A stretch of 64,000 bases of DNA, taken from assembly GCF_900119795.1 (NCBI RefSeq), contig NZ_LT634361.1:992001-1056000 (forward strand), given 5' to 3'. The position numbers and the translations under genes are program-made. Of the stretch, positions 1 to 8,191 are shown piece by piece. Under the pieces are notes generated by a model. That model was not told the DNA's origin. It worked only from the letters and a program-made list of their open reading frames with translations, and did not search any database. Position 1 is the first letter of the stretch. Every line of letters starts with the position of its first letter. The DNA is from Tenacibaculum maritimum NCIMB 2154. Lineage in GTDB: Bacteria > Bacteroidota > Bacteroidia > Flavobacteriales > Flavobacteriaceae.

Positions 1-29
1 TACTCACATAAAGATAAAAAAGGGTCGTT

Positions 30-749
30 TTATTCTAATTTTGATAATAATTTTTTTGCAATACTGTCTTTTGGAATCATTTTTAAAATAGAAATGCAAG
101 AGGTATAGTCTTTCTGTTTTAATTTACTCAAAGCTAGGTACCAAGTTGCTTTGTCTTTATATATTGAATTTCCATTGGCTATTTCTTTTAAAAGGCTATC
201 GGCTTCGCTAAATCTATTTAGCTCTATCAAAGAAAAACCATCATATAGTTCTAGTTCAGTATTGCCTTTATACATTTCTAATAGTAAGGTAAGGTAGCTA
301 TGAGCTTCCTTAAAAGCTTTAGTATTAAAGGCACTTTCTGTTTGTATAAGTAACTTACTTTGGTTTGTTTTTAATGTTAATTCAATTTTATTATAGGTAA
401 CAAAATTATAATAGGAAGGAGAAGTAGTGATTCGGAGTAAATAAGCAACAAATAAGGATAAAAATAGTATCAGAATTCCTAATTTCCAATAGTGGAAATA
501 GTTTTTCTTTTGAGGGGTGTTTTCTTTTTCAAAATAGCGATTAGATATTTTGTTGACATTTTTTATAAAATTTCTTTCTGAGCGTATATTTTTAATTTTA
601 TAATCGAAAAAGTCGCTTGTTTTTTTATACAAAAGATAATTCTCTTTGAATTTTTTGCAGGAAGAAAGTTTATTGGTAAAATCGGTTATTTCTTCGTCTG
701 ATAGTTCTCCTTTTAGATAGCTTTCAAAATAAGAATAATGTCTTTCCAT
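30..749 (-). CDS. Membrane-anchored TPR protein, probable anti-sigma partner
   Basis: A 239-residue protein with a polar N-terminal domain (about 1-85), one membrane segment (about 89-106, around LGILILFLSLFVAYLLRI) and a C-terminal helical part (about 135-235) that looks like degenerate TPR repeats. It starts in a TAATG overlap with the stop of the upstream sigma factor gene, so the two are translationally coupled. Flavobacterial ECF sigma genes are often followed by such single-pass proteins, in which the cytoplasmic N-terminus holds the sigma factor. I infer that role here. There is no obvious HxxxCxxC zinc motif, so it is not a classical zinc anti-sigma factor. The N-terminal segment with GELSDEE resembles the short domain that starts many Bacteroidota anti-sigma-like proteins. 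The alternative is a TPR scaffold unrelated to sigma control. Confidence 0.6.
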   Translation of the reverse strand: MERHYSYFESYLKGELSDEEITDFTNKLSSCKKFKENYLLYKKTSDFFDYKIKNIRSERNFIKNVNKISNRYFEKENTPQKKNYFHYWKLGILILFLSLFVAYLLRITTSPSYYNFVTYNKIELTLKTNQSKLLIQTESAFNTKAFKEAHSYLTLLLEMYKGNTELELYDGFSLIELNRFSEADSLLKEIANGNSIYKDKATWYLALSKLKQKDYTSCISILKMIPKDSIAKKLLSKLE

Positions 750-1318
750 TATAAATGTTTTTTTAAAGAATTATAGGATGGAGATATTTTTATTAATTCT
801 GTGATTCTTCCTAAGCATTGCGATTTCTTTTTTTTGGCATAAGGATAGGATATACCTAGTATGGAAGACACTTCTGTTAATGAGCCAGATCTAAAATAAA
901 CCTTTAATAATTCTTTACAGTTGCTACTTAACTGATTAAATGCAGTATTAAATAAAGTTTGTTTCTCTTCAAATAGAGAAGTTCGCAAAACCAATCTTTT
1001 AACTTGTTTGTTTTTAAAAATAAACTGCCCTGCTACTCTGCTTGATCTTTTACTAGACCATTTCCGCTTACATAGCAAAAAGAAATAGCCATCAAAAGGA
1101 CAGGTTAATTCTAATTCGGTAGTGTTTGCTTGGTTATATATGATGTTTAAAACTTCGTTGATTATTTCTTTAGCATTGGTAGAATCGCCACCATTATTTT
1201 TAATATAATTAATTACTTTGGGAGCAAACTTATCATAAATAGCTTGTATGATAAACGAATTATTACTAGCTACTCCTTTGATGTATTTTTGATCTTCATG
1301 TATTTTAATTTTAGACAT
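749..1318 (-). CDS. RNA polymerase sigma factor, ECF (sigma-70) family
   Basis: A 189-residue protein of ECF size. Residues about 22-90 fit region 2 (NNSFIIQAIYDKFAPKV, then NAKEIINEVLNIIYN). Residues about 125-180 fit region 4, with a helix-turn-helix around LTEVSSILGISYPYAKKKK. ECF factors direct RNA polymerase to a small regulon when released from an anti-sigma factor. The downstream membrane TPR gene overlaps the stop codon by one base and is the natural candidate partner. The regulated genes cannot be read from this window. Region 2 is less well conserved than in housekeeping-like ECFs, so the family call is firm but the subgroup is not. Confidence 0.8.
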   Translation of the reverse strand: MSKIKIHEDQKYIKGVASNNSFIIQAIYDKFAPKVINYIKNNGGDSTNAKEIINEVLNIIYNQANTTELELTCPFDGYFFLLCKRKWSSKRSSRVAGQFIFKNKQVKRLVLRTSLFEEKQTLFNTAFNQLSSNCKELLKVYFRSGSLTEVSSILGISYPYAKKKKSQCLGRITELIKISPSYNSLKKHL

Positions 1319-1855
1319 ATCACTTTATGGTTTCTGTCTGATTTATTAGAAGAGAATTCAATATTTATATTAAAAATAAAGAATTTTGATTCCTAATAAA
1401 TTAGGGGGTTGGGGGAACTTTTTTGAATCGCTCATTGAGCATTTTTTTACATTTGATTGGGTGAAAAAATGCTCGTAAACATTAGTCACGAAATTAAGGA
1501 ACTAGCTCTTGTTATCAAAATAGTTTTTACATAAAAATTACTAAATCATAAAAGGTAAACGTTGGTTTTTTGTTTAGATTGTATTAGGACAAAAAAAAGA
1601 TTTTGTTTAACTGCCAGAAAACGAGCGATAAACTGTTTTTTAGGAAGTGAAAAATGAAGCTTAAACGGAAAGGGAGAGATGTTTTTGTATAGATTTTTTG
1701 GACATGAAAAAGAAAAGTTTAAATCGCTTTATTAAGTTATATGTTATACTTTCGTCTTTAAAGAAAATATTAAATAAAAATGGATAAATTCTATATCTTT
1801 TATTTTAAGTATTATCTTTATCATTGTAACATATTTAATAAAGATTGATAAAAAA
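1319..1855. other. Divergent intergenic region with nested hairpins
   Basis: 537 bases between the minus-strand sigma gene and the plus-strand PspC gene. No convincing coding frame. It holds two runs of five G separated by TT (1404-1415), unusual in this AT-rich DNA. It also holds two mutually exclusive hairpins that share a GAGC segment: 1430-1440 (4-bp stem) and 1437-1474 (11-bp stem, arms 1437-1447 and 1464-1474). Promoters for both flanking genes should lie here but none is clear; TATCTTTA-like boxes occur near 1810. Confidence 0.4.
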
Positions 1856-2083
1856 ATGAAAATTATTCATTCAGTACGTCATTTTTTTGAACGTAACGGC
1901 TTTTATGTATCTTCTCGCTTAGCTGATAGGTTGGGGATGAGAGCAACAAATGTACGTTTGTTTTTTATTTATATATCTTTCGTTACGGTAGGATTATCTT
2001 TTGGGATTTATCTAACATTAGCATTTTTACTAAAGTTAAAAGATATGATGTACACAAAAAGAACTTCTGTTTTTGATTTGTAA
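1856..2083 (+). CDS. PspC domain-containing membrane protein
   Basis: A 75-residue protein consisting of one PspC domain: an N-terminal amphipathic part (SVRHFFERNGFYVSSRLADRLG), the typical RATNVRLFFIY segment, then a hydrophobic helix (about 37-60). PspC proteins act in envelope stress responses in Enterobacteria. In Flavobacteriia short stand-alone copies are common and their role is not settled. It lies 3 bases upstream of the potassium channel gene and is probably co-transcribed with it. The start follows an A-rich stretch without a Shine-Dalgarno sequence, as usual in this phylum. Confidence 0.8.
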   Translation: MKIIHSVRHFFERNGFYVSSRLADRLGMRATNVRLFFIYISFVTVGLSFGIYLTLAFLLKLKDMMYTKRTSVFDL

Positions 2084-2086
2084 TAC

Positions 2087-3088
2087 ATGAACAAAATATT
2101 TAAATCTAAATTATACAAAGCACTTGCCTTAGCTATCCTTATTTTACTAATAGGTGTATTAGGATTTATGGTTATTTCAGGATATGGTTTTATAGATGCC
2201 CTATATATGACTGTAATTACTGTAACAACGGTGGGATTTGGTGAGCTTCATCCTTTTAGTCAAAAAGATAAATTGTTTACAATATTTTTGATATTGACAA
2301 GCATTACTATTTTTGGTTATACAATCTCATTATTTTCAGAGTATTTAATAAGTGGGCAGTTCTTTGAACAGTTAAAATATAAAAAGGTGAAAAAACAAAT
2401 AGAGCAATTAGAAGGTCATGTGATTGTTTGTGGATTTGGTAGAAATGGGAAACAGGCTATAAAAAAATTAAAGAGTTATAATAAAGGACTCGTGGTTGTT
2501 GAGCAAAATAAGGAGTTAATTGCACAGTTAGAAGAGAATAAGGTTTTGTGTATAGAAGGAGATGCTACAACAGATGAAACCCTTTTAAGGGCAGGGGTTA
2601 AAAAATCTTCTAGTTTGATAACAGCTTTAGCATCTGATGCTGATAACTTATTTGTAGTATTAACAGCTAGGCAATTGAATAGGAATTGCAAAATAATAAG
2701 TAGAGCGTCTAAAGAAAGTTCATATACTAAATTAAAAATGGCAGGAGCAGACAATGTAATCATGCCAGACAAATTAGGAGGGGCGCATATGGCTTCTCTT
2801 GTAGTAACTCCAGATATCATTGAATTTGTAGATCAATTAACAATTGCAGGAGAAACAACAACCAATTTGGAAGAGATAGATGTAAGTAATTTACCAGAGA
2901 AATATATAGGGAAAACGATTTTAGATCTAGATTTACGTAGAAAAACAGGATGTACTGTTATTGGATTTAAAACAGAGAAACAAGAATATATTATTAACCC
3001 AGATGCTTCTGTTAAATTAGTAAAGGGGTCTAATATTATAGTGTTAGGAAGATCAGAACAGATAACTAAATTAAGAGATTTATTTTAA
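2087..3088 (+). CDS. Two-TM potassium channel with RCK (TrkA-N/TrkA-C) domains
   Basis: A 333-residue ion channel subunit. TM1 is at about 11-32, a pore loop follows with the selectivity filter TVGFGE (48-53), and TM2 is at about 63-84. The cytoplasmic part has an RCK/TrkA-N Rossmann domain (from about 110, with HVIVCGFGRNG) and a TrkA-C domain (about 250-333). This is the MthK/Kch-like layout: a tetrameric K+ channel gated by ligand binding to the RCK ring. TVGFG rather than TVGYG is a common prokaryotic variant. The stop codon overlaps the next ATG (TAATG), so it is coupled to the downstream SDR gene. The gating ligand cannot be predicted. Confidence 0.88.
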   Translation: MNKIFKSKLYKALALAILILLIGVLGFMVISGYGFIDALYMTVITVTTVGFGELHPFSQKDKLFTIFLILTSITIFGYTISLFSEYLISGQFFEQLKYKKVKKQIEQLEGHVIVCGFGRNGKQAIKKLKSYNKGLVVVEQNKELIAQLEENKVLCIEGDATTDETLLRAGVKKSSSLITALASDADNLFVVLTARQLNRNCKIISRASKESSYTKLKMAGADNVIMPDKLGGAHMASLVVTPDIIEFVDQLTIAGETTTNLEEIDVSNLPEKYIGKTILDLDLRRKTGCTVIGFKTEKQEYIINPDASVKLVKGSNIIVLGRSEQITKLRDLF

Positions 3089-3987
3089 TGAAAAAAATTA
3101 TAATAACAGGAAGTAATGGACTGTTAGGGCAAACGTTAGTTAATTTATTACTAGAAGATAAAGGGAAATATGATGTAATTGGTTTTTCAAGAGGAGGTAA
3201 TAGAAGTGGAAGAGCCGATTTTAAATATGAATCGATTGATCTTACAGATAGTGTATGTTTACAAAAAAAGATATTAGCGTATAAGCCAGATGTGATTGTA
3301 AATACAGCAGCAATGACCAATGTAGATGCTTGTGAAGAAAATAAAACAGCTTGTGATTTACTAAATATAGGAGTTGTTGAAAGTTTAAAAGCATATTCGG
3401 AAGAAAATGGAACGCATTTGATTCATATATCGACTGATTTTATTTTTGATGGGAAAAAAGGCTACTATAAAGAAACAGATTTAGCAAATCCATTGAGTTA
3501 TTATGGGAAATCAAAATTAATATCAGAAGAGGTACTGAAAAAATCTTCAGTAGATTTTACAATTCTTAGAACTATTTTGGTGTATGGGAAGGTATTTGAT
3601 ATGACTCGTAATAATATTGTATTGTGGGTTCGAAAAATGCTTGAAGAGAAAAAAGAAATAACAATAGTGAATGATCAGTTTCGTATGCCTACTTATGTAG
3701 AGGATTTAGCAATGGCCTGCAAAAAAGCTATTGATAATAAGACGTTGGGAGTTTTTAATATTTCCTCTAAAGAGCTATTAAGTATTTATGAAATAGCTAG
3801 GCAAATTGCAGATGTGTTTGGATTGGATAAAACCCTAATAAAGCCAATTTCAACAGAAACATTGAATCAAGTAGCTCCTAGACCTGCTAAAACAGGATTT
3901 GATTTAACTAAGACAAATAAGGAATTGGGAATCTTTCCTAAAGTTTTTAAAGAAGATTTGCAAAAATTTAAAGAAAAATTAATGTAA
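3088..3987 (+). CDS. SDR family sugar nucleotide reductase, RfbD-like
   Basis: A 299-residue NAD(P)-dependent reductase of the extended SDR type. The nucleotide-binding GSNGLLGQ lies at 8-15. The catalytic YxxxK is Y139 and K143 (YYGKSK), preceded by ISTDFIFDG, as in dTDP-4-dehydrorhamnose reductases (RmlD/RfbD). RmlD makes dTDP-L-rhamnose for surface polysaccharide, but no rmlA, rmlB or rmlC gene is nearby. The specificity is therefore only inferred; methionine adenosyltransferase beta-like or other sugar reductases have the same fold. It overlaps the preceding channel gene by one base. Confidence 0.75.
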   Translation: MKKIIITGSNGLLGQTLVNLLLEDKGKYDVIGFSRGGNRSGRADFKYESIDLTDSVCLQKKILAYKPDVIVNTAAMTNVDACEENKTACDLLNIGVVESLKAYSEENGTHLIHISTDFIFDGKKGYYKETDLANPLSYYGKSKLISEEVLKKSSVDFTILRTILVYGKVFDMTRNNIVLWVRKMLEEKKEITIVNDQFRMPTYVEDLAMACKKAIDNKTLGVFNISSKELLSIYEIARQIADVFGLDKTLIKPISTETLNQVAPRPAKTGFDLTKTNKELGIFPKVFKEDLQKFKEKLM

Positions 3988-4073
3988 AAATCAGATTTAA
4001 CAGGGAAAATTTGTGAAGAGCTCATTTTTTTAAGATATTGCGACCTACTAATTCAAAAAATGACATATATATT

Positions 4074-5651
4074 ATGAAGAAAAGACTTCTAACGTTACTA
4101 TTTGCAATAGTACCGATGTTAACATTTGCACAAGAAAAAAGTTTGGCGGAAAGAATAAACGAGGGCTTTAAGCCAATAGCAGATGCTTGGGGAGGCTTTG
4201 TATTTTATCCAGTAGAGTTAGGAGGAGGCGTTAAAATGCCTTTAGTAATTATTATGTTACTTTTAGCAGGGCTGATCTTTACATTTATATTCAAATTTGT
4301 GAATATAAGATTGTTTCCTGTTTCGATAAATATAGTAAGAGGTAAGTATGATGATGTAGATCATGTAACTTCAGGGGTTGTAGCAGGAGATCCAACACCT
4401 GGAGGAGATGCTATAGAAACTATTAGAATTGAAGGAGAAGGAGAAGTTTCTCATTTTCAAGCGTTAACAGCAGCGTTGTCAGGTACAGTAGGATTAGGAA
4501 ATATAGCAGGAGTTGCAGTGGCATTGTCTTTAGGTGGGCCAGGAGCAACATTTTGGATGATTATAGCAGGGTTATTAGGAATGTCGTCTAAGTTTGTTGA
4601 GTGTACTTTAGGAGTAAAATATAGAGATGTAGGTGAAGATGGAACGATCTATGGAGGACCAATGTATTATTTGAGAAAAGGATTGGCAGATGTTGGTAAA
4701 AGTGGTTTAGGGAAGGTGTTAGCTGCTCTTTTTGCAATTATGGTAATTGGAGGATCGTTTGGAGGAGGAAATATGTTTCAAGCAAATCAAGCAGCGCAAC
4801 AATTTGGAAGTATGATTGGTTCAAATGACTTATCTACAGCTCTTATTTTTGGAATTGTAATGTCTGTTTTAGTAGGTGTTGTAATTATTGGGGGGATAAA
4901 GAGAATAGGAAACATTACTGAAAAGATAGTACCATTTATGGTAGGTATTTATTTTCTTGCAGCAATTATTATTTTAACAGTTAATTTTTCTCAAATAGGA
5001 AATGCTTTTGGTCAAATTATAGATGGAGCTTTTAATGCAAAAGGAATAACAGGAGGATTGTTAGGTGTTTTAATTATCGGATTCCAAAGAGCAGCATTTT
5101 CAAATGAAGCAGGTGTCGGATCGGCTGCAATAGCCCATTCAGCAGTAAAAACTAAATACCCAGCGTCAGAAGGTTTGGTAGCATTGCTAGAACCTTTTAT
5201 AGATACGGTAGTTGTTTGTACTATGACTGCTTTGGTAATTATTATAACTAATGGAAATGGAGATATTATGACCTATGGAGTAAAATCTCCAAACGGTGTT
5301 TTAGCAACTTCAAAAGCTTTTGCATCTGTATTGCCATGGTTTCCGTATGTATTAACAATAGCAGTGGTATTGTTTGCTTTTTCAACTATGTTATCTTGGT
5401 CATATTATGGTTTGCAAGGATGGATGTATTTATTTGGAAGATCAAAAGCATCAGATTATGCGTATAAGATTTTATTCTGTTTGTTTATAATAGTAGGATC
5501 AGCAGCGAGTCTAGGGGCAGTTACGGATTTCTCAGATGCAATGATTTTTGCAATGGCAGTTCCTAATGTGATAGGGTTATTTTTCTTATTTCCTAAAGTT
5601 CGAGAGGAATTATCTGTTTACTTAAAAGCAATAGGAGTTTTGAAGTCATAA
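4074..5651 (+). CDS. Alanine/glycine:cation symporter (AgcS family)
   Basis: A sodium- or proton-coupled amino acid symporter of the inner membrane, 525 residues from the ATG chosen here. An in-frame TTG lies 12 codons upstream, but the ATG gives a clean signal-like start (MKKRLLTLLFAIVPMLTFAQ). About ten hydrophobic segments follow. Family signatures include LSGTVGLGNIAGVAVA, the GPGATFWM segment, YGGPMYY and FSNEAGVGSAAIAHS. AgcS proteins take up alanine or glycine. The N-terminal extra segment with a cleavable-looking signal is typical of Bacteroidota members. It precedes the helix-hairpin-helix gene by 13 bases, which suggests co-transcription. Confidence 0.88.
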   Translation: MKKRLLTLLFAIVPMLTFAQEKSLAERINEGFKPIADAWGGFVFYPVELGGGVKMPLVIIMLLLAGLIFTFIFKFVNIRLFPVSINIVRGKYDDVDHVTSGVVAGDPTPGGDAIETIRIEGEGEVSHFQALTAALSGTVGLGNIAGVAVALSLGGPGATFWMIIAGLLGMSSKFVECTLGVKYRDVGEDGTIYGGPMYYLRKGLADVGKSGLGKVLAALFAIMVIGGSFGGGNMFQANQAAQQFGSMIGSNDLSTALIFGIVMSVLVGVVIIGGIKRIGNITEKIVPFMVGIYFLAAIIILTVNFSQIGNAFGQIIDGAFNAKGITGGLLGVLIIGFQRAAFSNEAGVGSAAIAHSAVKTKYPASEGLVALLEPFIDTVVVCTMTALVIIITNGNGDIMTYGVKSPNGVLATSKAFASVLPWFPYVLTIAVVLFAFSTMLSWSYYGLQGWMYLFGRSKASDYAYKILFCLFIIVGSAASLGAVTDFSDAMIFAMAVPNVIGLFFLFPKVREELSVYLKAIGVLKS

Positions 5652-5664
5652 AAAAGAATAAAAA

Positions 5665-6570
5665 ATGAAAACACTAAAATCCCATTTCTGGCATTATAAT
5701 AAACGCCAAAGAAATGGGGTTTTCTTTTTAATATTGATTATCGTTGTACTAGAAGTTTTATACTTTTCAATTGATTTCTCTTCGGGGAAATTAGAAGAAA
5801 TCGATACGAGAGATTTAATAGCTTTTCAAAGAGAAATAGATAGCTTAAGAGAGATTGAAAAAGAAAAAAGAAAGCCTAAGAAATATTCGTTTAATCCTAA
5901 TTATATAACTGATTTTAAAGCGTATAAATTGGGGATGAAGACTGAGGAAGTGGATAGGTGGTTAAAATTTAGAAAAGAAAATCAATTTGTAAATTCAGCA
6001 AAAGAATTTCAAAAAGTAACAAAGATATCCGATAGTTTACTGAGAGAATTGGCGCCATTGTTTAAGTTTCCGGATTGGGTGTTAAGAAAAAAAAGAAGGG
6101 CTTTGATAAGAAGTAAAAGTACTGCATTAAGAGGAAAAAGAATAAAAAATCATTTAGAAAATTCAGTAGTAGTAAAAGGTTTGAATGATGTTGTTGCAAT
6201 GGATTTAGAAACTGTAAGAGGGGTGGAGAGTAAAATAGCAGAAAGAATTATAAAATACCGTAAACGTTTGAAAGGGTTTACTTATGCTTCACAGCTTTAC
6301 GAAGTTTGGGGATTGAAAAAAGAGATAGCAGATAAAATTCTTGAGGTTTTTAAAATAGTAACAGTACCTTCTATAAAGAAAGTGAATGTAAATACAGCTA
6401 CTTTTAAAGAAGTATTAAAAAATCCTTATGTGAATTATGAACTATGTAAAAGGATATTTGCTTATAGAGAAGAAGTGGCAGAATTAGAGAAAATTTCAGA
6501 ATTAAAGAATATAGAAGGATTTCCTATAGAAAAATACGATAGAATAATCCTATATTTGGAAGCAAATTAA
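5665..6570 (+). CDS. Helix-hairpin-helix domain membrane protein, ComEA-like
   Basis: A 301-residue protein with an N-terminal membrane anchor (about 19-35, VFFLILIIVVLEVLYFS) and three helix-hairpin-helix segments spread over the rest. The clearest are VRGVESKIAERIIKYRKRL (about 190-208) and VNVNTATFKEVL near residue 240. HhH motifs bind DNA without sequence specificity, and ComEA-type proteins pull transforming DNA into the periplasm. Flavobacteriia carry anchored proteins of this kind, but their role in uptake is not established here. The protein is very basic, in keeping with nucleic acid binding. Confidence 0.75.
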   Translation: MKTLKSHFWHYNKRQRNGVFFLILIIVVLEVLYFSIDFSSGKLEEIDTRDLIAFQREIDSLREIEKEKRKPKKYSFNPNYITDFKAYKLGMKTEEVDRWLKFRKENQFVNSAKEFQKVTKISDSLLRELAPLFKFPDWVLRKKRRALIRSKSTALRGKRIKNHLENSVVVKGLNDVVAMDLETVRGVESKIAERIIKYRKRLKGFTYASQLYEVWGLKKEIADKILEVFKIVTVPSIKKVNVNTATFKEVLKNPYVNYELCKRIFAYREEVAELEKISELKNIEGFPIEKYDRIILYLEAN

Positions 6571-6597
6571 ACGAACAACAAAACATTACACAAGCCA

Positions 6598-7764
6598 ATG
6601 AATAGTATGTATTTTACTGAAGAACATGAAGTATTCAGACAAAGCTTTAAAGATTTTTTAGATAAAGAGGTAGTTCCATATATAGAAAAGTGGGAGAAAA
6701 CGGGTACGATAGAGCGTTTTATTTGGAAGAAATTTGGAGAAATGGGATATTTTGGTTTAAACGCTCCAGAAGAGTATGGAGGGTTAAATCTAGATCTTTT
6801 TTATACCGTTATATTTTTAGAAGAGCTACAAAAAATAAACTCAAGTGGATTTGCGGCGGCGATGTGGGCGCATGCTTATTTAGCGATGACTCATGTAGCT
6901 AAGGAAGGAAGTGATAAAATAAAAAGACAGTATTTAACTGCTAGTATCAATGGTGATAAGATAGGTTGCTTGTGTATAAGTGAACCTTTTGGTGGAAGTG
7001 ATGTTGCAGGAATGAGAACAACGGCAGTTAAAAAAGGTAATTCTTATGTAATTAATGGGTCTAAAACATTCATAACAAATGGTGTTTATTCAGATTATTT
7101 AGTAGTTGCAGCCAAAACGAACCCAGAAGATAAGCATAAAGGGATGAGTATTTTTATTGTGGATCGAAATACTTCAGGAATATCGGCAACAAAATTAGAT
7201 AAATTAGGATGGAGAGCTTCAGATACTGCAGAAATTGCTTTTGATAATGTTGTGATTCCGGAAGAAAATCTAATGGGAGAAGAGGGGAAAGGTTTTCCTT
7301 ATATTATGCAACATTTCGCATTAGAACGATTAATTATGGCTATTAACGGTCACGCAAGAGCTGAATATGCAGTTGAATATGCTGTTAAATATATGAGTGA
7401 ACGAAATGCTTTTGGGAAAACATTAGACCAATTTCAAGTATTACGCCATAAAATAGCAGAGATGGCAAGTGAAGTAGAAATGTGTAAAGAGTTTAATTAT
7501 TCTATAGCAAAGCGATTGAATGATGGGGTTTATGTTGTAAAAGAAGCTAGTATGGCCAAATACACATCAACAAAAATGGCAGACAGTGTAATTTATGACT
7601 GTTTACAATTACTAGGAGGGTATGGCTATATGGAAGAGTATCCTATGGCACGCTTGTTAAGAGATAGCCGATTAGGTCCAATAGGAGGAGGAACTTCAGA
7701 AATTTTAAAAGAAATCATAGCTAAAATGGTTATTGATAAGAAAGAGTATAAGGTAGCAACCTAA
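6598..7764 (+). CDS. Acyl-CoA dehydrogenase
   Basis: A 388-residue FAD enzyme that introduces the alpha-beta double bond into acyl-CoA. It shows the FAD/substrate segment CISEPFGGSDVAGM (about 126-139), TFITNG, and the C-terminal LLGGYGYMEEYPMARLLRD. The position that holds the catalytic Glu in medium-chain enzymes reads GGGTSEI here (Gly). A Glu in LERLIMA (about 243) sits where isovaleryl-CoA and long-chain dehydrogenases carry their base. This suggests an isovaleryl- or long-chain-like enzyme (inference). ATG codons at 6598 and 6607 are both possible starts. Confidence 0.85.
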   Translation: MNSMYFTEEHEVFRQSFKDFLDKEVVPYIEKWEKTGTIERFIWKKFGEMGYFGLNAPEEYGGLNLDLFYTVIFLEELQKINSSGFAAAMWAHAYLAMTHVAKEGSDKIKRQYLTASINGDKIGCLCISEPFGGSDVAGMRTTAVKKGNSYVINGSKTFITNGVYSDYLVVAAKTNPEDKHKGMSIFIVDRNTSGISATKLDKLGWRASDTAEIAFDNVVIPEENLMGEEGKGFPYIMQHFALERLIMAINGHARAEYAVEYAVKYMSERNAFGKTLDQFQVLRHKIAEMASEVEMCKEFNYSIAKRLNDGVYVVKEASMAKYTSTKMADSVIYDCLQLLGGYGYMEEYPMARLLRDSRLGPIGGGTSEILKEIIAKMVIDKKEYKVAT

Positions 7765-7833
7765 TATTTTAAGAGGTTGTATAAGTAATTTAAAATAAAT
7801 GAAATTGATAGTGTGTTATCGATAATTACTATG

Positions 7834-7841
7834 TATATTTG
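7834..7841 (+). promoter_or_regulatory. Putative -7 box (TATATTTG) of the rpsU promoter
   Basis: TATATTTG fits the Bacteroidota -7 consensus TAnnTTTG exactly and lies about 50 bases upstream of the rpsU start, in the gap after the acyl-CoA dehydrogenase gene. The only TTG upstream (7805-7807) is 26 bases away, longer than the usual spacing, so the -33 element is weak or different. Confidence 0.5.
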
Positions 7842-7872
7842 CAATCCTAAAAATAAAAACTTAGAGACTACA

Positions 7873-7899
7873 ATGAAAGGAGGTGCTAACAAATGTTAA
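7873..7899 (+). promoter_or_regulatory. rpsU Shine-Dalgarno sequence inside a mini-ORF
   Basis: AAAGGAGGTG (7876-7885) is a ten-base match to the complement of the conserved 16S rRNA 3' end, seven bases before the rpsU ATG. Flavobacteriia normally lack such sites; I noticed no other of this strength before a gene in the window. It is embedded in an eight-codon open frame (ATG at 7873-7875, stop TAA at 7897-7899) that overlaps the rpsU start in another frame. In Flavobacterium the ribosome's anti-Shine-Dalgarno is masked with the help of bS21, and rpsU is known to keep a strong site for autogenous control, so this is very likely the regulatory element. Confidence 0.85.
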
Positions 7900-8090
7900 T
7901 CATTCCAGTTAAAGAAGGTGAAAATATCGATAGAGCGTTAAAGCGTTTTAAGCGTAAATTTGACCGTACAAAAACAATGAAGAACTTACGTAACAGAAAG
8001 CAGTACACAAAACCATCTGTAGCGAGAAGAGCTCAAAGAATCAAAGCTTCTTATGTGCAAAGACTAAGAACGCAAGAAGAAATAGGTTAG
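7893..8090 (+). CDS. rpsU: 30S ribosomal protein bS21
   Basis: A 65-residue very basic protein matching bS21 over its whole length (MLIIPVKEGENIDRALKRFKRKF, then SVARRAQRIKASY). bS21 sits on the platform of the small subunit next to the 16S 3' end. In Bacteroidota it helps sequester the anti-Shine-Dalgarno, explaining why most mRNAs here lack Shine-Dalgarno sites. The start is fixed by the strong ribosome binding site seven bases upstream. A terminator follows 23 bases after the stop, so this is probably a short transcript with some readthrough into xerC. Confidence 0.97.
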   Translation: MLIIPVKEGENIDRALKRFKRKFDRTKTMKNLRNRKQYTKPSVARRAQRIKASYVQRLRTQEEIG

Positions 8091-8113
8091 TAATAAGCTA
8101 TTTTATCATATTG

Positions 8114-8148
8114 AAAACCCATATTGAATTACTCAATATGGGTTTTTT
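8114..8148 (+). terminator. Rho-independent terminator after rpsU
   Basis: A perfect 14-bp stem (arms 8114-8127 and 8133-8146) with a 5-base loop, ending in a run of T to 8148. It lies between rpsU and xerC, which also argues against a xerC start at the upstream TTG near 8111. Confidence 0.85.
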
Positions 8149-8191
8149 ACTTTATTTGATTAAATTTACAAGAAATGTAAAAAATAAAAAT

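Noticed and set aside
8111..8191. N-terminal extension of xerC
   Set aside because: It starts with TTG inside the rpsU terminator stem; the ATG at 8192 matches the family start and length.
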